NCBI GenBank assembly: GCA_965276755.1
Contig: OZ255625.1
Location: 3,286,001 to 3,350,000 of the forward strand
Length of the DNA: 64,000 bases
DNA from: CAJCIS01 sp965276755
GTDB lineage: Bacteria; Pseudomonadota; Alphaproteobacteria; Acetobacterales; Acetobacteraceae
Direction of reading: 5' to 3'
Shown one piece after another: positions 25,797 through 33,540 of the stretch. The notes beneath the pieces are model-generated. The model did no database searches and was not told the DNA's origin. It worked only from the letters and a program-made list of their open reading frames with translations. Position 1 is the stretch's first letter, and each line of letters opens with the position of its first letter. The position numbers were made by a program, and so were the translations under genes.

Positions 25797-25897
25797 CTGG
25801 GGGAGATGTGCCATCCCCCCCAGACCCCCCGTCATCATTTAAGACCTCGCCCCAAATAAAGACGGGGGGTCTGGGGGGGATGGCACATCTCCCCCAG
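25797..25897. repeat. Element A, reference two-armed copy
   Basis: Left arm 25797-25833 and right arm 25861-25897 are exact reverse complements over 37 bp, around a 27-nt loop containing TTAAGACCTCGCCCCAAATA. It lies in the divergent gap between ygfZ and tolC. Confidence 0.98.
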
Positions 25898-26010
25898 CCT
25901 TTTCTCCCCTGTAATTTGGCCTCAGCGATTAACCTTGCGGGGCCTAGTGTTGACGGGCCAGCCTGTGGCACAACGCGGGCGGGCCTGCCCCATCTACTGG
26001 AGTTCTGTGC

Positions 26011-27609
26011 ATGCGCTCGACGCGCGTCATCCTGGCAACAATGACGATTCTGTCCGGCACGGGCTTGGGCGCCGCGCCTGTGCTGGCGGCCAAGCCGGTG
26101 CCCCGGCCATCGGGCAGCTACCCCGCCGCGACCCTGCCGACCGATGAGCCGGACTTCACCCCGCACACCTTGTCCGAGGCGCTGGGCATTGCTTATGAAA
26201 CAAACCCGCAATTGACTGGCGAGCGCGCGCATTTGCGCTCGACCGATGAGAATGTGCCGGCGGCGTTGGCTGGTTGGCGCCCCACGATCGCCATCAATTC
26301 AAACTTTGGCGGCGCTGCGGGCCGAATCGATTCACAGGTTGCTTGCAGCAATCCGCAGAGTTTCCCGCCACCCGGGGCTTTCCAGGCGGCTTGTTACGCC
26401 AACAGCAACGGTAAGGTGCCGCCCGGGGCGACCCCATATCTCGGCAAGACCTTCGACAATTACGCCTCCTACACCAATTCCCAGTTAAACAACCGCACCA
26501 CGTACTCCAACACCGGAACGATCACCCAATACCTCTACCGCGGAGGCCACACCGCCGCCGCCACCCACCAGGCGGTCAACAACGTCTATGCCGAACGCGC
26601 CCGCCTGATCGGCGAGGAAGAAACCGTGTTCACCGACACGATCAACGCCTACGTCACCTTCATCGAGGACCAGCAGCTCCTGGCCCTGGACAAGCAGAAC
26701 CAGCAGGTGCTGGGCGACGAGTTGCGCGCGATCAACGACCGCTTCCGCGTGGGCGAACTGACCCGCACCGACGTGGCGCAAGCCGAAGCGGCGCTCGCGC
26801 AAGCCATCGCCACCGAGCAGACCGCGGCCGGCAATCTGGAAACCGCGCGCGCCGCCTTCGTGCGCGCCGTGGGCATCACCCCGCCCGCCGACTTGGCCGA
26901 TCCGCAGCCGTTACGCCTGCCGCTGACGAGCGAGGCCGAAGCTGCCGATCTGGCCAGCGGCAATAATCCGGCGGTGATCGCCGACCTGTTTACCGAGTCC
27001 CAGCAGAAGGACGCCATTGACGTCGCCTTTGCCAATCTCGGGCCGCAGATTTACCTGCAGGGACTAGGCTTCCAGACCGCCGGCGCCTCGCTCCGCAACG
27101 TGACGCAGTACGGTGTGCAGGGCACGATCAACCTTACCCTGCCTATCTACCAGGGCGGCTCGGAATACGCCGCCATCCGCCAGGCGCGGCAGAACTATCA
27201 GGAGGCGGTGCGCGCGACCCAAGATGCGCGCCGCGCCGCGCGCGAACAGGCGGTGCAGGCGTGGGACACGCTGGTTGCGGCGCGGGCGGCGACCGCCAGC
27301 TCGCACATCGCCGTGCGCAGCGCGCAGATCGCGGTCGAGGGCACCGAGCGCGAGGCGCTGGTCGGCTCGGCAACCACGCAAGACGTGCTGATCCAGCAGC
27401 AGAATCTGCTGTCCGCGCAGATCACTCTGGTACAGAATATCACCAGCATCGTAACGGCCTCCTACGGCGTGGCCTCGGCCATTGGCCGGTTGACCGCCAA
27501 GGACCTCGCCCTCGCGGTGCCATTGTATGACGAGACCGCGTACTACAACGCCGTGCGCGATCGTTTGTGGGGGACTGGCGATTATGCCGTGCACCAACCT
27601 GGCCGCTGA
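26011..27609 (+). CDS. tolC: TolC family outer membrane channel protein
   Basis: This is the outer-membrane exit duct for type I secretion and RND efflux. The 532-residue product has a signal peptide (MRSTRVILATMTILSGTGLG and following Ala-rich site), TLSEALGIAYETNPQLTGER at the start of the first repeat, and coiled-coil-forming helices with RVGELTRTDVAQAEAALAQA and LVGSATTQDVLIQQQNLLSAQ, the paired TolC signature regions. The order tolC then a PopZ-like gene then valS is typical of alphaproteobacteria. Its inner-membrane partners are not in the window. Confidence 0.93.
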   Translation: MRSTRVILATMTILSGTGLGAAPVLAAKPVPRPSGSYPAATLPTDEPDFTPHTLSEALGIAYETNPQLTGERAHLRSTDENVPAALAGWRPTIAINSNFGGAAGRIDSQVACSNPQSFPPPGAFQAACYANSNGKVPPGATPYLGKTFDNYASYTNSQLNNRTTYSNTGTITQYLYRGGHTAAATHQAVNNVYAERARLIGEEETVFTDTINAYVTFIEDQQLLALDKQNQQVLGDELRAINDRFRVGELTRTDVAQAEAALAQAIATEQTAAGNLETARAAFVRAVGITPPADLADPQPLRLPLTSEAEAADLASGNNPAVIADLFTESQQKDAIDVAFANLGPQIYLQGLGFQTAGASLRNVTQYGVQGTINLTLPIYQGGSEYAAIRQARQNYQEAVRATQDARRAAREQAVQAWDTLVAARAATASSHIAVRSAQIAVEGTEREALVGSATTQDVLIQQQNLLSAQITLVQNITSIVTASYGVASAIGRLTAKDLALAVPLYDETAYYNAVRDRLWGTGDYAVHQPGR

Positions 27610-27612
27610 GAC

Positions 27613-28224
27613 GTGAGCGGCGTCTTCTCCCGCCGCGGCTCGCCGCCGAAGCCGCCGGCGCCCCCGGCGCAACCGGCCGAGGCCGATCCGTCGATGGAGG
27701 ACATCCTGGCCTCCATCCGGCGCATCCTCAACGAAGGGGATGGCGAGCCGGCGGCCGAGGCAGTGGAACAGCCCGCACACGCCGCAGTGCCACCACCCGC
27801 CAACCCTGAAATCCCTGCCGCCGTTACGCCATCAGCCGAAGACGTTTACGTGCTGACGCCGCAACAAGAGACCCAGTCTGCTTCACTGCCTGTCAACGAG
27901 CCGGTAGTAGGTGAGGACGTTTTCGTATTGGACACAGCAATGATGGTCGCAGACACCGCCGCAGCCCAACCCGCCGCCGACGAGCCGCCGCTCGCGTCCA
28001 ACGAAACGATGGCCGCGGCCGGCCAGTCGGTCGGCGCGCTCAAGAAGGCGCTGACCGAGCGCCACGCCCAGGTCTATCGCGCACAGGCAACCTCGCTGGA
28101 GGAAATCGTGCGCGAGGAAGTGCGGCCAATGCTCAAGAGCTGGCTCGATGCGCACCTGCCCTCGATTGTCGAGCGGCTGGTGCGGACGGAAATCGAACGC
28201 GTCGTCTCGCGCGAGATGCTGTGA
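27613..28224 (+). CDS. popZ: PopZ-like polar organising protein (DUF2497)
   Basis: The 203-residue protein has the N-terminal DUF2497 helix (PSMEDILASIRRILNEGDGE), a Pro/Ala/Glu-rich low-complexity middle and the C-terminal oligomerisation region (LEEIVREEVRPMLKSWLDAH then LPSIVERLVRTEIERVV). This architecture matches PopZ, which self-assembles at cell poles and tethers chromosome-partition proteins. It starts at GTG 27613, four bases after the tolC stop, so the two are probably cotranscribed. The expected next gene, valS, is displaced about 2.2 kb by an insert bordered by B repeats. Confidence 0.88.
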   Translation: MSGVFSRRGSPPKPPAPPAQPAEADPSMEDILASIRRILNEGDGEPAAEAVEQPAHAAVPPPANPEIPAAVTPSAEDVYVLTPQQETQSASLPVNEPVVGEDVFVLDTAMMVADTAAAQPAADEPPLASNETMAAAGQSVGALKKALTERHAQVYRAQATSLEEIVREEVRPMLKSWLDAHLPSIVERLVRTEIERVVSREML

Positions 28225-28225
28225 A

Positions 28226-28374
28226 GGCCAGGGGGGATCTGCCCCCTGGACCCCCGCTAAGGACAGGTCCTTAGAACCTGTTTGTTAGGTGAAGGAAGGG
28301 GGCTGACTCGCGTGTCACCACTCTACGTGTGGCCCCCTCCTTCCAACAGATGGGGGTCTGAAGCCTCAGCCCCA
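28226..28374. repeat. Element B palindrome at the left edge of the popZ-valS insert
   Basis: It starts within 2 bp of the popZ stop: GGCCAGGGGGGATCTGCCCC, then TAAGGACAGGTCCTTA, then GTTAGGTGAAGGAAGGGGGC, with a partly matching right half (GGCCCCCTCCTTCC). Confidence 0.9.
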
Positions 28375-28438
28375 ATCTGAATGGCTTCTTTCCTGGAAGA
28401 GGATGGCATTCAATGACGTGTTTAACGGAGGAAGCCTG

Positions 28439-28687
28439 TCAGGTTGCGGGAATATGCCGGACAGCGGCGCGCGCGAGCCAACGCCGCCACGCCAGACGCA
28501 CTAGCAGCACGGTGAGAATGCCGCCGCCGCCATAGAGCGCGTCGGCTTCGACCAGGGGCCACCAGCCCGGCTCGAAGCCGGACGGCAGGTGCAGCAGGTC
28601 CCACCCAATGTTCACGTTGAAGGCCGCCAAAACTCCGAAATACAGAGTAGCGCCGAGCCAGCCGAGCACGCCGAAAGTCCGCCTCAT
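28439..28687 (-). CDS. Small two-helix membrane protein coupled to the transpeptidase-like gene
   Basis: The 82-residue protein has one hydrophobic helix near residues 6-22 (FGVLGWLGATLYFGVLAAF) and a second at about 53-66 (GGGGILTVLLVRLAW), followed by an Arg-rich tail. Its ATG overlaps the stop of the upstream gene by 4 bp (ATGA), so translation is coupled. No family is recognised. The pairing with a Tlde1-like enzyme suggests an accessory or immunity role, but that is inference from layout alone. Confidence 0.65.
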   Translation of the reverse strand: MRRTFGVLGWLGATLYFGVLAAFNVNIGWDLLHLPSGFEPGWWPLVEADALYGGGGILTVLLVRLAWRRWLARAAVRHIPAT

Positions 28688-29187
28688 GGATAAGTCACGA
28701 CGAGTTGCACCGAACATGGCGGCATTCCTCCTAGAGCTTCCTTCAAGTCGGCAATAAAGGCTTCCATGCCGTCCCCGGTGACGTGGATGCAACCTGCACT
28801 GCCTATATGCGACCCGCCATGGATGAAGAACCCGCCCCGGCCATAGGTTTCCGTTCGCGGCATCATGTGGATGGTGATGCGATGATGACCCCAGCTTTCG
28901 GGATAGTTACGGGCAACTGGAAAATGACGGGCCTCCTCCACCAGCCAGCCTGCGGTCCAGAGTTGCGCGGGGTCGATCCAGTATTCACCCGCAGGTATCG
29001 TGCCGAGGCTTCGATCCTGTTGCGCCTTGAGGCTGAAATTTGAGCCAAGCTTACCACTGGCGGCCAGGTAGGTTTTCATCCCGGCTGCCGTGTAAAGCCG
29101 CAGAGTCCGGCCATCGTACGCGAGGCGCACAAGCGCGCTGCATGCTTGGATCGGAGCGAGGCGTTCTGGAAGATCGGCCACTGACAA
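28684..29187 (-). CDS. Tlde1-like (DUF2778) L,D-transpeptidase domain protein
   Basis: The 167-residue protein ends in a YkuD-like catalytic core: GGFFIHGGSHIGSAGCIHV, with catalytic His and Cys in the HGG...SAGCI arrangement. Upstream are LVRLAYDGRTLRLY and IPAGEYWI, the beta-strands typical of DUF2778 proteins. Such enzymes cut or exchange peptidoglycan tetrapeptide stems, and Tlde1 is a type VI secretion effector. No signal peptide is seen, which would fit delivery by a secretion system or a truncated N-terminus. It lies in the foreign-looking popZ-valS insert and is coupled to a small membrane protein. Confidence 0.8.
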   Translation of the reverse strand: MSVADLPERLAPIQACSALVRLAYDGRTLRLYTAAGMKTYLAASGKLGSNFSLKAQQDRSLGTIPAGEYWIDPAQLWTAGWLVEEARHFPVARNYPESWGHHRITIHMMPRTETYGRGGFFIHGGSHIGSAGCIHVTGDGMEAFIADLKEALGGMPPCSVQLVVTYP

Positions 29188-29370
29188 ACCATGCCTTTTA
29201 AGAACCGGTATTAGTTAGCACCCGCCACCACGCCAGACCAGCTGCCCCGGCGCCTCCATCACCCAGCAAGCTTGCAAGGGGGACGTTTGCAGCGACATTC
29301 CTCCTCGCTGCCTTGGCAGCTCTCGGTTTGGAGGGATTACAGTTGGAGGACTTGTAGGCAAGCCAAACAT
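29188..29370. other. Short intergenic region
   Basis: A 51-codon minus-strand frame (ATG near 29370) is open here, but it has no ribosome site and no similarity that I recognise. No repeat was seen. Confidence 0.35.
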
Positions 29371-30195
29371 TTATGCTGCACGTTGCGATACCGTCGCCAG
29401 CGTTGCTTTGTCTAGCGTATTCCCAAACGAGAAGGTGGCAAGCATGTTGAAGTTTGAACCCCCAAAAGACGTAAACTTCCTGTTGCCAAAGTCTATAGCA
29501 AATGAAAAGGATCTTCGGGATACTTCAACTCCATCGGAACAAACCCTCATCACTGAATAGTCCGTCCCAGAGCCAACTTCGAAAAATAATAGCTTCGGCA
29601 CTCCGATTCTAACACCATCATAACCGAGATTAACATCAGTAGAATGCTCGTCATTATGAGAGTCTATGACAGCAAAACGAAACATATTGCCTGCGGTTGC
29701 ATAAAACACAATGCGCTTAGAGCCTAGTCCAAAATCAAACACGGGTTGTTTTACTTGATTGTTTAAGTCATTTATTCTAGCTGCAATAAAATAAGCGTAA
29801 CCCGGCAGAACTTCATTGAAGTCACAATTGTCTAAGGTTTCAGTAGTTGTCACTGCTTGCTGAAGCGCGGGCATTGCCTGAATCTGAGGTGAGGGCGGCA
29901 ACGCGATTGCTGACCGGCCGTCTTTCCAAGCCTCATAGGTGTAATATCCGCCTCCTCCCACCCAAAGTAACACACAAACAATGCCTAGCAGCACCTTGCT
30001 TGATGTCGTCCACTTGAATGTCCACGGCGATTGATAAGCAAGATGAACCGACAACCCCGCGCCTATTACAGTGCATATAGCTTTAGCTGGCCATCCAGGG
30101 ATTACGACACAAAGAAGCCCAGCAATAATTCCACCGTACGCCTCCATCGAAGATCGACTAAGAGGCCCGGCTGGCCCGGGTTCTGATGCCACCAT
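29371..30195 (-). CDS. Hypothetical membrane-anchored protein
   Basis: The 274-residue protein has two or three N-terminal hydrophobic segments (GIIAGLLCVVIPGWPAKAIC, VIGAGLSVHLAY, VLLGIVCVLLWVGGGGYY) and then a soluble, probably beta-rich domain of about 170 residues (VFDFGLGSKRIVFYATAGNM, FGNRKFTSFGG). GC content is clearly lower than flanking genes, which points to horizontal transfer. No family is recognised. ATG 30195 is reported; GTG 30204 and ATG 30147 are also possible. It is the right-hand gene of the insert between popZ and valS. Confidence 0.6.
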   Translation of the reverse strand: MVASEPGPAGPLSRSSMEAYGGIIAGLLCVVIPGWPAKAICTVIGAGLSVHLAYQSPWTFKWTTSSKVLLGIVCVLLWVGGGGYYTYEAWKDGRSAIALPPSPQIQAMPALQQAVTTTETLDNCDFNEVLPGYAYFIAARINDLNNQVKQPVFDFGLGSKRIVFYATAGNMFRFAVIDSHNDEHSTDVNLGYDGVRIGVPKLLFFEVGSGTDYSVMRVCSDGVEVSRRSFSFAIDFGNRKFTSFGGSNFNMLATFSFGNTLDKATLATVSQRAA

Positions 30196-30288
30196 CCGCC
30201 GCACCCTATCTGGACTCCGAAACGTCCGTTGATAGAGGTATGCTGGGCAGAGCGCGCTAGGTCACACATAGCACGCTCCACGTGGCCC

Positions 30289-30412
30289 TGTTAGGTGAAG
30301 GAGGGGGGCTGACTTGCGTGTCGCAGTAGTCCGTCTGGCCCCCTCCTTCACCTAACAAATGGGGGTCTGGGGCCTCAGGCCCCAGCGGGGTCCAGGGGCA
30401 GAGCCCCTGGCC
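30289..30412. repeat. Element B palindrome at the right edge of the popZ-valS insert
   Basis: GTTAGGTGAAGGAGGGGGGC pairs with GGCCCCCTCCTTCACCTAAC, followed by GGGGCCTCAGGCCCC and CCAGGGGCAGAGCCCCTGG. It ends about 30 bp before valS. Confidence 0.93.
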
Positions 30413-30441
30413 TTCCTTTCCCTCCCGACTTACACCACGAC

Positions 30442-33141
30442 ATGCTCGACAAGACCTTCGACCACGCGGCCGTGGAACAGACGCTCTACGCCGGCTGGGA
30501 GAATGCCGGCGCCTTTGCGGCTGGTGCGACCGCCGACAGCACCTCGGCCAGCAACCACGCGCCCTTTACCATCATGATCCCGCCGCCGAATGTGACCGGC
30601 AGCCTGCACGTGGGCCATGCGCTGGATCTGACCGTGCAGGATGCGCTGATCCGCTGGCGCCGCATGCAGGGGCGGGACGCGTTGTGGCAGCCGGGCACCG
30701 ATCACGCCGGCATTGCCACGCAGATGGTCGTTGAGCGCGAGCTGGCGGCGGGGGGCACGTCGCGCCAGGCGATCGGCCGCGAGGCTTTCGTGCAGCGCGT
30801 GTGGGACTGGAAGGCGCAATCGGGCGGGGCGATTACCACGCAATTGCGCAGGCTGGGTGCCAGCCTGGATTGGCCGCGCGAACGCTTTACCATGGACGAA
30901 GGGATGAACGAGGCGGTGCGCGCCGTCTTCGTGACGCTTTATGCACAGAAGCTGATCTATCGCGACCGCCGGCTGGTCAATTGGGATCCGAAATTCGGCT
31001 CGGCCATTTCGGATCTGGAGGTCGAGAGCCGGGAAGTGCGCGGGCATTTGTGGCACATCGTCTATCCGATCGAGGGCAGCGACCAGACCATTACGGTGGC
31101 GACCACGCGGCCGGAAACGATGCTTGGCGACATGGCCGTTGCGGTCAATCCGACTGACGCGCGCTACACGCATCTGATCGGGCGCCACGCGCTGCTGCCG
31201 CTGGTCGGGCGGCGCATTCCGATCGTGTCCGACGCGTATTCCGATCCCGAGAAGGGCACGGGTGCGGTCAAGATCACGCCTGCGCACGACTTCAATGATT
31301 TCGAAGTGGGGCGGCGGCACGGACTGGCCATGCCTTCCGTGATCGATCGGCAGGGGCTGATGACGCTCGCTGAAATTGGGGATGAGTTGCCGGCGGGCGA
31401 TGCCGGGGATTTCGTGCGCGGGCTGGCCGGGCAGGGGCGAGAGGCGGCACGTGCGGCAATCGTGGCCGACCTCGATCGGCTGGGGCTGCTGGCGGCAGTC
31501 GAGCCGCACACGCACGCCGTGCCGCATGGCGATCGCAGCGGGGCGGTGATCGAGCCGCTGCTGACGGTGCAATGGTATTGCGATGCCGAGGCGCTCTCGC
31601 GCCCCGCCGTGGCCGCGGTGGCGGACGGGCGCGTAAATTTCGTGCCCCAGCAATGGGAAAATACGTTCAACGCGTGGATGCGCGACATCAAGCCCTGGTG
31701 CATCAGCCGGCAACTCTGGTGGGGGCACCGCATACCGGCCTGGTATGCGCCCGACGGCACGGTGTTCGTGGCGCGGGACGAGGACGAAGCGCGCGCGCAG
31801 GCGGAGGCGCAATGTGGCGCTGGCGTCGAGCTGAGCCAGGACCCCGACGTGCTCGATACGTGGTTCAGCTCCGCGCTTTGGCCTTTTTCCACGCTGGGCT
31901 GGCCGCATGCCACGCCCGAACTGGCGCGCTATTATCCCGGCGACGTTCTGGTGACCGGCTTTGACATCATTTTCTTCTGGGTTGCGCGGATGATGATGAT
32001 GGGCCTGCATTTCATGGGCGATGTGCCCTTCCGCACGGTCTATATTCACGGCCTGGTGCGCGATGAGCGTGGCCAGAAAATGTCCAAGTCCCGCGGTAAC
32101 GTCATCGATCCGCTGCGCATGATCGATGAATATGGTGCCGACGCTTTGCGCTTTGCGGTGTGCACGCTGACCGGGCCTGGACGCGACATAAAGCTCGGGC
32201 CGCAGCGCGTGGCGGAGGGGCGGAGTTTCGTCACCAAGCTGTGGAATGCCGCGCGTTTTTGCGAAATGAACCAGGTCGCGCCCAATCCGCTGTTCCGGCC
32301 TGCGGCTGCGCGGCTGCCGCTCAATCGCTGGCTGCTGGATGCGGCCAATACCGCCGTGGCGCAAGCCAGCGCGGCGCTCGAGGATTTCCGCTTCGATGAC
32401 TACGCGCAGGCCTGCACGCGCTTTACCTGGAACGTGTTCTGTGACTGGTATCTCGAATTGTCCAAGCCCGTTCTGCTGGGCGAGGATGGGGCCGCGGCGG
32501 CCGAAGTGCGCGATACGGCCGCGCACGTGCTGGGCACGATATTGCGCCTGCTTCATCCGGCCATTCCGTTCGTGACCGAGGCGATCTGGGACGATTTCGG
32601 CTATGGCCCGCCGCTCAGCCTGGTGCGTGCCGCCTGGCCGCATGCCGAGGCGGTGCACGAGGCGTCTGATGCGCGCGGGGAAATCGATTGGGTGTTGCGC
32701 TTCATCACCGGCGTGCGCACCGTGCGCGCGGAGATGAACGTGCCGCCGTCGGTGCTGTGTCCGGTTCTGCTGCGCGACGCTTCACCTCAGACCATGGCGC
32801 GCGCGCACGCCTGGGCCGACGTGGCGCGGCGCATGGGGCGCATGAGCGAAATCGGCGTGGCGCCCGAGGCGGTGCCGAGTGGTGCCGCCCAGCTTGTGCT
32901 GGATGAGGCGACGCTGGTGCTGCCGCTGGCCGGCGTCATCGATCTGGGCGCGGAACGCGCGCGGCTGGAACGCGATCGCGCACGCGCGTTGGAGGATGCC
33001 GACAAGGTCGGCAGAAAACTGGCCAACGCCGAGTTCGTCATGCGCGCCAAGCCCGAAGTGGTGGCCGAGAACCGCGCGCGCGAGCAGGCGGCATTGGCGG
33101 ATGCGGCGCGTCTGGAGGCGGCATTGCGGCGGCTGGCATAG
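30442..33141 (+). CDS. valS: Valine--tRNA ligase
   Basis: Class I aminoacyl-tRNA synthetase charging tRNA-Val. The 899 residues include the HIGH-type motif in NVTGSLHVGHALD (near residue 56), the editing-domain TTRPETMLGD, the NVIDPL block and KMSKSRGN (KMSKS near 545), and a C-terminal coiled coil (RLERDRARALEDADKVGRKL). The length is normal. It would usually lie directly after popZ in alphaproteobacteria. A two-armed element A follows its stop. Confidence 0.97.
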   Translation: MLDKTFDHAAVEQTLYAGWENAGAFAAGATADSTSASNHAPFTIMIPPPNVTGSLHVGHALDLTVQDALIRWRRMQGRDALWQPGTDHAGIATQMVVERELAAGGTSRQAIGREAFVQRVWDWKAQSGGAITTQLRRLGASLDWPRERFTMDEGMNEAVRAVFVTLYAQKLIYRDRRLVNWDPKFGSAISDLEVESREVRGHLWHIVYPIEGSDQTITVATTRPETMLGDMAVAVNPTDARYTHLIGRHALLPLVGRRIPIVSDAYSDPEKGTGAVKITPAHDFNDFEVGRRHGLAMPSVIDRQGLMTLAEIGDELPAGDAGDFVRGLAGQGREAARAAIVADLDRLGLLAAVEPHTHAVPHGDRSGAVIEPLLTVQWYCDAEALSRPAVAAVADGRVNFVPQQWENTFNAWMRDIKPWCISRQLWWGHRIPAWYAPDGTVFVARDEDEARAQAEAQCGAGVELSQDPDVLDTWFSSALWPFSTLGWPHATPELARYYPGDVLVTGFDIIFFWVARMMMMGLHFMGDVPFRTVYIHGLVRDERGQKMSKSRGNVIDPLRMIDEYGADALRFAVCTLTGPGRDIKLGPQRVAEGRSFVTKLWNAARFCEMNQVAPNPLFRPAAARLPLNRWLLDAANTAVAQASAALEDFRFDDYAQACTRFTWNVFCDWYLELSKPVLLGEDGAAAAEVRDTAAHVLGTILRLLHPAIPFVTEAIWDDFGYGPPLSLVRAAWPHAEAVHEASDARGEIDWVLRFITGVRTVRAEMNVPPSVLCPVLLRDASPQTMARAHAWADVARRMGRMSEIGVAPEAVPSGAAQLVLDEATLVLPLAGVIDLGAERARLERDRARALEDADKVGRKLANAEFVMRAKPEVVAENRAREQAALADAARLEAALRRLA

Positions 33142-33171
33142 CCAGCGGAAAGATTGACTCACAGAGTAGGG

Positions 33172-33272
33172 CTGGGGGAGATGTGCCATCCCCCCCAGAC
33201 CCCCCGTCTTTAGTCAGGACAAGGTCTAAATGAATGACGGGGGGTTTGGGGGGGGATGGCACATCTCCCCCA
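33172..33272. repeat. Element A, two-armed copy
   Basis: Left arm 33172-33208 is perfect; the right arm begins at 33236 with an extra G and ends CCCCCAA. The loop contains AAGGTCTAAATGAAT. It continues into the 33283-33325 flank. Confidence 0.96.
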
Positions 33273-33540
33273 ATCTTTCTCTCCTCGATCATGTGTCAGT
33301 TTCAACGCCGGTTGATATAGCCCACTTTGACAACAATCTTGAACGGGTATGATCAAGAAGCTGGGCCTTCATCGTGGCTTAAGCAAAGGAGGCTTATTAA
33401 AGCACGGGTGAAATCTGAACGTGATGCAATCACGAGTTGTGTGAAGGACTCGTTTGGATTATGATACCCAGGCTGGAATGGGAACATCTTGCCATCCGCC
33501 GTCGGCGCGCTCGGGCATGCACGTTCCAAGGGATGGATTG
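33273..33540. other. Intergenic region with an inverted copy of the element A flank
   Basis: Positions 33283-33325 (TCAGTTTCAACGCCGGTTGA core) are the reverse complement of 21645-21690. The rest is AT-richer than its surroundings and shows no gene. The GGDEF frame is open from 33454, but its start is better placed at 33541. Confidence 0.55.

Noticed and set aside
19453..25897. Integron cassette array with attC sites
   Set aside because: The palindromes lack the RYYYAAC/GTTRRRY core sites, and no integrase gene is present.
23164..25897. CRISPR array
   Set aside because: Repeats are hundreds of bases apart with whole genes between them; there are no regular spacers and no cas genes.
29188..29370. 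51-codon minus-strand frame
   Set aside because: It has no ribosome site and a Pro/Gly-rich composition; it is likely non-coding.
30430..32658. 742-codon minus-strand open frame opposite valS
   Set aside because: It mirrors the third-position GC of valS; the composition is Arg/His-rich with no domain.
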